Assembly (NCBI GenBank): GCA_961205875.1
Contig: OY540821.1
Span: 8,432,001 to 8,496,000, forward strand
DNA length: 64,000 bases
Source of the DNA: Sialis fuliginosa
Lineage: Eukaryota; Arthropoda; Insecta; Megaloptera; Sialidae
Direction of reading: 5' to 3'
Positions 20,988 to 31,177 of this stretch are shown in pieces. Position 1 is the stretch's first letter. Each line of letters begins with the position of its first letter. Under the pieces are notes generated by a model. The model ran no database searches and was not told where the DNA came from. It was given only the letters and a program-made list of their open reading frames with translations. Position numbers and translations under genes: made by a program.

Positions 20988-23900
20988 ATGAACAGGTTTT
21001 GGGTTTGGTTCTGGGTGTTATTTATATGCCAGGTATTTTTTATTACATATATTTTTTTAAATAATTAATTTTTATACATTTTATTAAAAATATTCAAATA
21101 AATTTATTTTTAATACCAGGCACATGTATGTTAAAAATATTATTCTTGGGTCTTAGACTTTCTAACAGTGAAAATTCCATCAAATTCAATTCAGTAGTTT
21201 TCGAGTAAAATCATAAAAAAAAATTCTTAATTTTTCTAAATACGATTTTGCCCTAATTCAATAATCATATAGCCTAAATGCATTCTAGGGTCTTAGACTT
21301 TCGAACAGTGAATGTTTTGACGTTAAGTCAGAATAAGCTAGCAGGCATACATACATTTTTTTAAATTTAATGAATTTATTAAATTTTTTAAATTTTATTC
21401 CTAGGTATGCTCTTCAACGTCATACCGAGAAAATGGTAAGTTGTAACTATATAATTATTAAATATCTAATGAAATAACTCAGTTGTCAAAGTGACTAACT
21501 CCATTTTAAAAACTTTAATTTATGTAGGATAAATAATAAATATGAAATATTGCTTATATTTTCTAAAATATTGTATTCTACGGTCATTAGATTTGTATTG
21601 TAAAGTTTTATTAAAATTAATTTATTTGGTCGCCAGATATTTTTTTGATGTTTTACAAAGTTGTAGTTAATGTCACCAAAAGTTAATTTTTCTTAAAATT
21701 TTTCGCTTACAATCTCATTAAAAAAAAATAGAATCAATTGTCATTTAAAAAAAATAGAGTTGAATGCTATAGGTATATAACTGTTAGCACCATTTCTTTC
21801 AAGGAAATATTTTCTCTAAAACATATATTTAAAAAAAAACGAATATTTTAGAAATTACAAGCAAATTCCATATTTGTTATATCACAAGAATCGAATTTTC
21901 ATTAAAATGTATTTAAATATAATTAATAATTTCAGACGCACTCGAAAGACGCCTAATCTTAAACGACGATGTTCTTACAAAAATCATAAAACAAGATCAC
22001 GCAAAATATAATTCAAAAGATGAGCTATTAATATTTCTGAAAACATTCCAAGGGTGGATAGAAACCTACCAGATCGAGAGCAAACAGAACAATGGGAAGA
22101 AGAATTACACCCCGAAGGATATAAACAAAATACAACATTTGTTCGACGAATCAAAAATCATTGAAAGTAAACTTAAAAAGGGTTTCGTTTCGGAACAGGC
22201 AAGAATAAAAGCAAAAGATGAGTTATTGAAATGGGTGATATCTTTTGTAGACACCGCGAGAGAACTGGGGTACCCCCATGTTAAAAATGAAATAAAAAAA
22301 GAAACTCCTGTAGTCAATTTAAAAAAAGATACTGGTGTTAAAGGATTAGCGAAATTAGTTAGTTCGAATAAATCAGTGAAAAAAGAACTTAAGAGTAACC
22401 CTACAGTAAAAAATAATACACAAATAAAACCATTGAAGGTTAATAATATAGAGAAATCATCCAAAATTATAATTTCTCCTGTGATGTCGAAATTATCGAT
22501 AAAAACTGTCAAGGATAATAAAATTAAATTAAAGTTACCTTCAAAAGCATCTAATAAAGTTGCATTTAAGAAAGCTAAAGTAAAAACAAAACAGAGAAAT
22601 GTTGGAAGGATTAAAACTCCAAAAAATGTTAAAGTAAAAAAAGTTGGGAAAAATTCTGGAAAAATAAACAATAAACAAAAATTAAATAATCAGAAATCTG
22701 CTAAGGTAAAAAGTAAACCAAAATTGGTCAAGAGTTCAGGAAAAATAAACAAAAAACAAAAATTAAATAATCAGAAATCTGCTAAGGTGAAAAGTAAACC
22801 AAAATTGGTCAAGAATTCAGGAAAGAAAAACAAAAAACAAAAATTAAATAATCAGAAATCTGCTAAGGTAAACAGTAAACCAAAATTGGTCAAGAATTCA
22901 GGAAAAATAAACAAAAAACAAAAATTAAATAATCAGAAATCTGCTAAGGTAAAAAGTAAACCAAAATTGGTCAAGAATTCAGGAAAAATAAACAAAAAAC
23001 AAAAATTAAATAATCAGAAATCTGCTAAGGTAAAAAGTAAACCAAAATTGGTCAAGAATTCAGGAAAAATAAACAAAAAACAAAAATTAAATAGTCTGAA
23101 ATCTGGTAAGGTAAAAGGTAAACCAAAATGGGTTGAAAGTTCAGAAGAAGTAGATTTTATACATCCCAATATGAATAAAAAACAGAAACGGGTTAAGAAT
23201 TCAGGAAAAATAAACAAAAAACAAAAATCAAATACTCAGAATTCAAATAAACAAAAGGGTTCAGGAAAAATCAATCTTAAACAAAAAATGAAGGTCACAA
23301 AAACTAATAAAACGAATAAAAAACAAAAAATAAACAATAAACAAACTACTAAAATAAATAATAAAAAACAAAAATGGAACAAGATTTTAAAAAAGATAAA
23401 TAAAAAACAAAAATTAAATAGTCTGAAATCTGGTAAGGTTAAAGATAAACCAAAATGGGTTGAAAGTTCAGAAGAAGTAGATTTTATACATCCCAATATG
23501 AATAAAAAACAGAAAATAAACAAAAAACAAAAGTCAAATACTCAGAAATCAAATAAACAAAGGGGTTCAGGAAAAAAAGATCTTAAACAAAAAATTAAGG
23601 TCACAAAAACTAATAAAACGAATAAGAAACAAAAAATAAACAATAAACAAAATACTAAAATAAATAATAAAAAACAAAAATGGAACAAGATTTTAAAAAA
23701 GATAAACAAAAAACAAAAATCAAGTATTCAGAAATCTATTAAAGCAAGCAAAAAATTGCCTAAAAGTACAGGAAAAATAAACAAAAGTAAGCAAAAACTG
23801 AATCCTAAAAACTCTGGAAAAGTGGCAAAAAATAAAAAAAATAGAAAATTTGGAAAAGTCCCATTTAAAAAAATAAAATCAAAAAAGATTGTAGAAGGAT

Positions 23901-25048
23901 CTGCAAAAATTGTACCAACAAATCAACTGAAAATCAGTACAAAAAATAATAGTCAACATTTAGTAGTTAAAAATAACATAAATAATACGAAAGATATCAA
24001 AATGGTAAAGAAAAGTTCTAATTTACAAATGATATTTCCGACAGTCGATAAAAAACTAATAAAACTCCAGCCAATACCTTTAAAGAAACCTGTTGTTAAA
24101 ACTAACATTAATAATGCGAAAGATATTAAAATAATAAAGAAAAATTCTGATTTACAAATTATATTTCCGTCAGTCAATAAAAATACAAAATTAATAAAAA
24201 TCCAGCCAAAACCTATTTTAAATAAACCTGTTGTTAAAACAAACTTTGATAATGCGAAAGATATTAAAATTGTAAAGAAAAACTCTGGTCTACAAATAAT
24301 ATTTCCGACAGTCGATAAAAAATTAATAAAAGTTCAGCCAATATCTACTTTAAAGAAACCTGTCGTTAAAACTAAATTCAATAATGCGAAAGATATTAAT
24401 TCTGGTTTACAAAATATAAAAACGAATAAAATACAAAATAAAGTAAAATTTTCTAAAACGAAACTGAAACCTGAAGGAATAGATTTAAAGAATAATGTAA
24501 ATGCCCAAGTTGCTGTTGCAAAAAATTGGATGGGACAGTTAACAAAAGAACGTGAAAGTTTGATAAAGAAAAACGCTAAAGATCCAGAAATAAATTTACT
24601 AAATAATAAACTAGCAAATATAGCAGAAAAGGTAAATAAAATGATTGAAAATGATAAAAATGTAATCAAGGAAATTAATAAGAATATTCAAGATGTTGAA
24701 AAAAATAATAATAAGAAAAAACCAAGAGTAAAGTATAGTCTTAGTAAATTTTGGAATTTTTGGAAAGGTGCTGAAAAACCTACACCAAAACCTACAGAGA
24801 AACCTAAAGAAAAGGTCCAGAATATTGTAGACAAATTTGAAACTTGGGTTGAAAAAGTCAAGAAAAAAATGCACAAGGCAAAGTTGTATTATGAAGATTT
24901 GAAAAAGACAGCGAAACATAAAATGATAAATGTTATGTTTACTCTACAAAAATGGACAGGCCAATTAATAGAGAACTTGAAAAATGTTAAGAAAGTTTTA
25001 GAAAATCAACTCAAGAAACATGAAAATAATGAAAATCTTGTTAAATAA
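20988..25048 (+). CDS. Secreted lysine-rich repeat protein, unrecognised
   Basis: Three exons, join(20988..21032, 21405..21435, 21936..25048), give 1062 residues. Exon 1 (MNRFWVWFWVLFICQ) is a Trp/Phe-rich signal peptide ending in a phase-0 intron; exon 2 is 31 nt and ends in phase 1; exon 3 holds nearly everything. Residues about 35-131 contain two similar helical modules sharing KDELL (53-57 and 119-123) and a nearby Trp (66, 125). Residues about 267-428 are six 27-residue units of the GKINKKQKLNNQKSAKVKSK type, followed by two units of about 105 residues (about 405-619) and three to four units of about 42 residues centred on LQIIFPTVDKKLIK (about 700-852). The tail has predicted amphipathic helices with twin WxGQL motifs at Trp890 and Trp1032. 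The body is extremely basic (Lys/Asn/Gln), with no Cys beyond residue 17. Poly(A) signal at 25091. I recognise no named family; a structural, adhesive or polyanion-binding secreted polymer is only an inference. Confidence 0.86.
22658..23143 (+). repeat. 81-bp tandem repeat, six units, in the lysine-rich gene
   Basis: Units start with GGA at 22658, 22739, 22820, 22901, 22982 and 23063, each 81 bp (27 codons). The middle units are almost identical at DNA level; the last diverges into the longer repeat that follows. Confidence 0.9.
23072..23715 (+). repeat. Two long repeats of about 310-330 bp in the lysine-rich gene
   Basis: From the AAATAGTCTGAAATCTGGTA block at about 23089 to TTTTAAAAAAGATAAA at about 23400, repeated from about 23414 to 23708. 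Both encode KPKWVESSEEVDFIHPNMN, the only acidic patch in the repeat region, and NNKKQKWNKILKKIN. Confidence 0.85.
23958..24417 (+). repeat. Repeats of about 42 codons in the lysine-rich gene
   Basis: Three and a half units encode VVKTNxxNAKDIKIxKKNS followed by LQIIFPTVDKKLIK and a Gln-Pro-Ile/Lys-Pro step. The last unit is truncated after NAKDI. Confidence 0.85.
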
Positions 25049-25109
25049 TCTAAATGCTTCATTTTCATTTTTTTTGTTTATATTATGAGTAATAAAGAAT
25101 AATTAAATA

Positions 25110-26321
25110 ATTTTAATTTAGTTTTTATTTCCCAATCAAAATCTGTAACCCTTTTTCAGTAATTATCCTTGGCTTCTGGGTACAAGCTACAGGACTCTTT
25201 TAAAAGTGACTTTTAGAAGAGCCCTGAAGATGTCCATTGCAATGTGTGACGAAACGTTGACCAATAACACGACCAAATTGACGTGACTTACACCCAGAAG
25301 TCAAGATCCATATCCAGATCACCGCGGAAGCCTCTAAACTTCTATTGTATGTGAATTTTTATATACATATTGTATGAAAAATATGTTTCAGATCAACTTT
25401 AAAATATTTGTTATATTGTCTAGACTCTAGATGTATGAGTTAAAATTACAAATTATTTTGGTAGATAGTTTATTAATTATAACCCTTTTTTGCAAAAAAA
25501 TAGTTTCCCAATAATTTTATTTAGTGCACTAAAATGACTTATGTTTTCATTCTTAATCAATACATTTTTTAAAATACGACGTGCAAGTCTTCATTGTATT
25601 GATTTCTGTTATAAAATAAAGCCAGGTGTTTCTAAAATGAGGGAAGAATTATGCACTTAAAGATTTTAGTCAAAATTAAAATTGTGAAATGTAATTATTT
25701 ATTTATCAAGTACCTACTGTTATTTTTTTATGTAACCACTTTATTTAATGAGCTCTCTAACTACTAAACGACTCATAAAGATAATTTGAAATTTTAATAC
25801 GTAAAACTAGAATATATAACAGACATTTTAAGATAAATCTGAGGTTTGTGAGGTTTAAAGTTTCAGAGTATTATGTCGCTAAATAAGTTAAATAAATTGT
25901 TAACTAGGTATGTGGGGTATCAAAATGAAGATATTAATCACTAGAACTTGACCCTGTATTTTTCTAACTCAAAAGTGATGTCAGAAAAGGGGTATTTTTG
26001 CTTAATCATTTTTATTTGTTTAAATTTCTTGGGGATTTAAATTATAATATTAGTTCCAGTTAAAATTATATTTTGACCTTATTAATCAATTAATGAATGA
26101 ATTAAGTAATTAAAACATAGCTGCAGAAAAAAGGCGTATTTATGAATATTATTATATTAAAAAAATAATAAATAGTTTGAACTCAATTCAATTATATCCG
26201 CACGTGGCTTTATTTTAATTAAAAATAATTAAAATAAACAAAATTTAGTTCGGTACGTACGTATGTATGAATCAAATTGTAAAACATTTTACAAAATCTC
26301 AAAATACGAAATTGCACAAAA
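25110..26321. other. Intergenic DNA with a small inverted-repeat unit
   Basis: No gene seen. At 25168-25303 the ends CTTGGCTTCTGGGT and ACCCAGAAGTCAAG are inverted around a block (25228-25292) that recurs, diverged, at 44132-44199 in SPH4 intron 3. The rest is AT-rich and featureless. Confidence 0.55.
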
Positions 26322-29300
26322 ATGAAAATTTTCGTTATTTCTGTGGTTTTTATTTTACAAGTAAGTTTGAACTTTCTTTATATTTAACCCTTTAACCACT
26401 GGGACTTTCTTATACGTAATCCTGACAGTGAACAGTGTACGTGATTCTTATTTCATTAAAATTTAAGTATTTCTGACAAACTAATAAAAGATAGAATAAA
26501 ATGAATGGGACATAAACTATAGATAATATAATTCTTTACTCTACATTATGTATCAAATGATTTTTTTGGATAAATAATCTATAATTTAATCCCCATACAT
26601 TTTTTTTCAACTTTGATTATTAAGTCAGAAATAATTTTTTAAAACACTTATTTAGAATCATTCAGTATTACGTATAAGAAAGTCCCATGGCACTCATGGG
26701 CAGATATTTCTTCCCTGTTAATTCTATTAAAATCCAAATTTCAAAAAAATCAGCTTCATTATACTTTCTTATACTATGTATATGTATATTTCATATACAT
26801 ATAGTATAAGAAAGTAAAAATGGTTAATAAGCGACAATCGTATCAGAATAATTAATCAAATAGCTTATTGACAACAACGGTAGTTAAAGGGTTAATCAAA
26901 TAATATAACTCGTATCTATATATATTAATTTTAATATTTTATTTTTTTCTCTTTCAGAATGTAGTCGGTCAAGATAAATCAGTTTGTACGTAAACAAAAA
27001 TATATACATATATAGGGTGTGTCCAAAAAATATTTTGCTCTCGTTACGAAATACGTTAGTTTTTGAATAAGCCGAAGGATTTCCCTGTAGTTCAATTTTA
27101 TTAGGTTCCACAAGAGGGGGTCCCATTTTCCATGTAAATAACATGGGAAAATGAATTTTTAGTAATAAAGTTGGTATTATTGATTCATGATAACTGATGA
27201 AAATTTTTTAAGGACATAATTTTGTAGAAGATAAAATTCTCTACAAAAGTGTCTGCAAAGTCATGTCTCTCAATTCAACGTATCAACATCTAAAATGTTT
27301 TCACGACTAAACTATTGTTTCTATAAAAACAAGTTAAGTGGTAATATAATAAATAATAATAATTTTGGGCAACCCTGTATGTATTTAACAATTAGATTTA
27401 AGTTGTAATCTATACTCTATAGTCTATACTGTCCTCATTTCTCATTAACGTACGGCCCAAACTTCTTGATTTACAAGGGAACCTTTTCAAGTGGTAAAAT
27501 CGTATCATGTTCAAATAATGGGGATCCCATTATTTATTTAAGATTTGTTTTCTATTAGCTAAATTTAATTGTATTATACAATTTAGTAATATAGTAATTC
27601 AAATATATAATACATATTTCACCAAAATTTGTCATCGAAAAATATGTATTAACATTTTTTATTACGTTAGCGATAAGAAAAGTATTAGAAAAGACCAATT
27701 TAAAAGGATATTTACATTTCAAGACCAATAAAAAGATTTTTTAGCGCAAGTAAGTCTAGAAAATGGTCAGTTAAAAATTGTTATTAGTAATGACGGTTTC
27801 ACTTTTTCGAATTTCGACTATTGTATTCGAAAGAGTATAAAAAATCATGAAAATTTGTATTATAATTTTTTTAAATCTTCATTAGTTTCAGAGTTATTTA
27901 AAATATACGATTATTTTGTACATTTTCATAGAGGCATTTTCACCCCCTTAAACCGTTTTACCGCAGCTTAAATAATTTTTTTCTTACTGCCCCTAACTCC
28001 CTCTAAGTATATACAAAATTTGAACTCGATACGATTTTATCACTTGAAAAGTTTCCCTTGTTAGAAACATTTTTTCTTATGCAACTGTGTAATACACGAT
28101 TGTATAAATAATAAAAAATACTACCTAATTTTATAAATTATAAATCTATCTTGACATGAAAACTAATGAACCGATTTTGATAAAACTTGTATTGTTAGAA
28201 AACCTAAGACCTATTTAGAGTTAAGGTTATATGATGATTGAATTAGAGCAGGCTCGTATTAAGCAAAAATTTATAGAATCAATGTGTCATACTTTTAATT
28301 AAGATCTGATCGGTTTCACAAACGATAGTTACTAGCAGCTTATCTCTAATTGTTGACCCAAAAAAAAAAAACTTTACCGTTCGTTAAAAAATTTGATTTG
28401 TTCCCATATTCATATTAAATAGTGGCAGGAAGTTATAAATGTTTATTTTTATAAAAAAAAATATTCTTTTTTTTTACCTATATAGGTATGTACGTTTAGT
28501 CAAATTATTTATTTTCTAGCACGTCCGTTAGATGAGCCTGTTAGAGAAGGACAATATCCGTTTCATGTTAGTGTTGATGCAGTGAAAATGGGATTCAAAA
28601 AATTAAGTATTAGTTGTCATGGGGTGATCTTTAATACAAGAACTATTCTTACAGCTGCACGATGTGTAGAAGGGTAAAATAAAATAAAAAACATTTTAAT
28701 TTAAACATTTGATTTTAATTTTTTTTTAGATTTAATATTTGGACTGTTCGATATGGATCGATAAGAAAACATGAAGATGGTACGATTCAAGTAACCAGTT
28801 TAGCTAAAGTGGATCCAAATAAACAGTTAGCTTATATTAAACTGAATAAAAGAATTTCATATGGCCGTAAGATTTTTTTTTAATAAATTGCATAAGAATG
28901 GACAAACTGTTGCATATGTAAGTCATTCAGTTGCCAATATGACTAATTTTCCATGTATTATTTGGTATTTGTAGTATGGTATGTAGTATTTCGTATATTT
29001 TTCTTCTAATTTAAAATTTCTTAAAACTGAACTTATCTTTATTTCAAGTTTCAGGTCACTTTTTTCAACTCTCTCAAAATAAAGTTGCTCCATTCTCGCG
29101 CTAAGTAAATTAATTAAATTTTGACAAAAATAAACTAATTTGAATATTTTTTAGCGTTCAGTTACAACATCGTTATGAATCCATTGAAATACATGGTTGG
29201 GACAGAAATAATGATATTTTACTGGCCAGATATTAAAGAAAAAGGTATTTATTGATTCATTAACTGAACCGAATTTGATGACTTATAACTAGCTGTTATC

Positions 29301-30476
29301 TGCGATTTCGTTCGCGTGGAATTTGTATTTATTTTTATCTAATCAATTTTTCGGGATACAAAGTAACCTATGTTCTTCCTCAAGATGTAAGCTATATTCT
29401 TTTTTAAATTTTATATTGAATAATAAGGTCAGGCATGTATTAAGTAAAAAAAAGACAGACAGAGTTACTTTCGCATTTATAATATTAGCATGGATAAAAA
29501 TATAAAATATATAGAAATCAAAAGTAATTGTGTTTTTTTTTTATATTTTATATTGAATAATAAGGTGAGGCACGTATTAAGTAAAAATAATAGAAATTCT
29601 ATTCATAGGTACAGTACATTTGAGATATAGAAGATATAATATACAAAAGAATGAAACAACGTGCTATGGTCATGCTATTCGTATAATACAACCGAAAACT
29701 CAAGAAAAAGTATGTTTGGATAGGGAACCAATAATCACGCCTGTATGTAAGAATTAATATTATTTAAATTATAAGGTACTGGCACCAGTTTTGGCAAGGA
29801 CCCCAGTATTGGCAAATTTTTAATTAAATGTACTGAATTAGAATGATTACTACCATTACTGAATATTAATTTATATACATACATTTAACTGTCTTACAGC
29901 GTGATTTGATGACAATCGGCCAATAGGTGTCAAAATGATGGACATTTAAATTAATTATTAGTATAATTTATTTATTAATTATTATATTATCATAGCAACT
30001 GCTTTACATTGTTTCAAATTTGACGATTTTTTATTTTATATCTTTTGTGTCGTAGTACTTATCATTTTGTAATCATTAGCAAGTGCCCATCATTGCATGC
30101 TCATTACTGGTTTTACCTTTGCCATTACTGGAGAAAAAATATGAACAAAATAAATGCTATAATTTAAAAAACAAACTATATTTGCGAACTTTGGTAATTA
30201 AATTGATTAAATAAAGAGTTACTTGTTTTATTAGTAACATGAAAATTACAAAAAACAAGCCAATTTATCCAAAAAAACAAACAAACGAAAACTTGCTCTT
30301 ATAACGACCATAACTGGTGCCTTTACCTTAGTTCTTTCAAAAAATATTTTTTTTTTATAAGTATCTAATATTTTTTTTATTTTTAGGCTGATTACGGAAG
30401 TCCAATTATATTTAATGGAAGAAAATCTAGATTGAGATTATTGAGTATTGTTACACCAAGAACGGTGTATACTTAA
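26322..30476 (+). CDS. C-terminally shortened serine protease homolog, SPH3
   Basis: Seven exons, join(26322..26360, 26958..26985, 28520..28673, 28730..28866, 29155..29244, 29609..29742, 30387..30476), give 223 residues. Residues 1-13 begin a signal peptide (MKIFVISVVFILQ). S1-fold landmarks are YPFHVSV (35-41), Cys55-Cys71 around TILTAARC, WTVRYGS (78-84) and LAYIKL (107-112). His is replaced by Arg70, Asp by Gln106 and Ser by Tyr197 (ADYGSP, 195-200), so the triad is wholly lost. The last exon stops 24 residues after the GSP motif, where trypsin-like proteins usually have a C-terminal helix; SPH1, SPH2 and SPH4 keep 53-69 residues there. The GWG region has also degenerated. Intron phases match SPH1 and SPH2. 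The exon-2 donor is GTACGT, used here because it keeps the frame; the alternative GT three bases on does not. Confidence 0.85.
26388..26891. mobile_element. piggyBac-like MITE in SPH3 intron 1
   Basis: A 504-bp insert beginning CCCTTTAACCACT and ending AGTTAAAGGG, flanked on both sides by TTAA (26384-26387 and 26892-26895). TTAA target duplication with CCC...GGG ends is the hallmark of piggyBac-type elements. The interior has a hairpin around CTTATACTATGTATATG. Confidence 0.85.
27013..27377. mobile_element. mariner-like MITE in SPH3 intron 2
   Basis: A 365-bp element with TA flanks; ends AGGGTGTGTCCAAAA and, inverted, AGGGTTGCCCAAAA. Confidence 0.7.
29290..29495 (+). repeat. RTE-like fragment in SPH3 intron 5
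   Basis: Carries CGATTTCGTTCGCGTGGA, TTCGGGATACAAAGTAACC and a closing CGCATTTATAATATTAGCATGG, colinear with 15668-15895 but decayed. Confidence 0.65.
29774..30331 (+). mobile_element. AGGTACTGGCACC-family MITE in SPH3 intron 6
   Basis: Full-length copy of about 556 bp with TAAGGTACTGGCACCAG at the left and CTGGTGCCTTTACCTTA at the right; longer inside than the copy at 14800. Confidence 0.8.
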
Positions 30477-30739
30477 TTTTTATTAAATATAGGTATTTAA
30501 TGGAAGTATTATTTGTATTATTGTATATATTATATAAGATTTCAGTTATAAAAAATTTTATCGCATGTAAAAACCAACCTTAACCCTTCTACAAGATACC
30601 GTATTGTGTTAGGTATGTTATCTATTATCTATAAAAAATTGTGTGGAAATTAACTTGTTCAAATTCATAACATTTGGTTTTTGCAAATTCTTTATAGGTA
30701 ATATTATTTACCTATAATAATATAGAATCTGCCGAGAGG

Positions 30740-31160
30740 AAATAAATAAATAATACATTTTATTTGTTATAAAAAATATTAATTTTCTTATAAACATCAC
30801 AGTAAATATAACATTAATGAAATAATTTTTCTTGTATTACTATCCATAACTTGTAACTTCTTTCAACCCTGAATTAAAATACATTTCAAAAGCATGGATC
30901 AAATGTACGGATTGGCATAGTGCAAATGGCACCGGCAGGGCCGAAAGGGTTAAAAGAAAATCAGTAATTTTCGATTTTTTTTACAAGTTAAATAATACTA
31001 AAAATTAAATCCATTTAACTTGAATTGTCTTGAAAGGGTTAAAAAAAATAACAACAAATTAACAACAACAAAATAACATTTCAACCAAATTTTCAACTCT
31101 TACGTAATAAAAATCACTTAAAATATTAAATAAAAACAAATCATTCTTGTAAGCCACTGG
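30740..31160. other. Convergent SPH3/Gln-rich intergenic DNA
   Basis: SPH3 has AATAAATAAATAA at about 30741. No further gene or element seen before the 3' end of the Gln-rich gene. Confidence 0.45.
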
Positions 31161-31177
31161 TTTTTATTGTCAATTAT

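Noticed and set aside
22105..24919. Several minus-strand hydrophobic frames of 62-188 codons
   Set aside because: Antisense of A-rich lysine codons reads as Phe/Leu-rich peptide; they track the lysine-rich repeats exactly.
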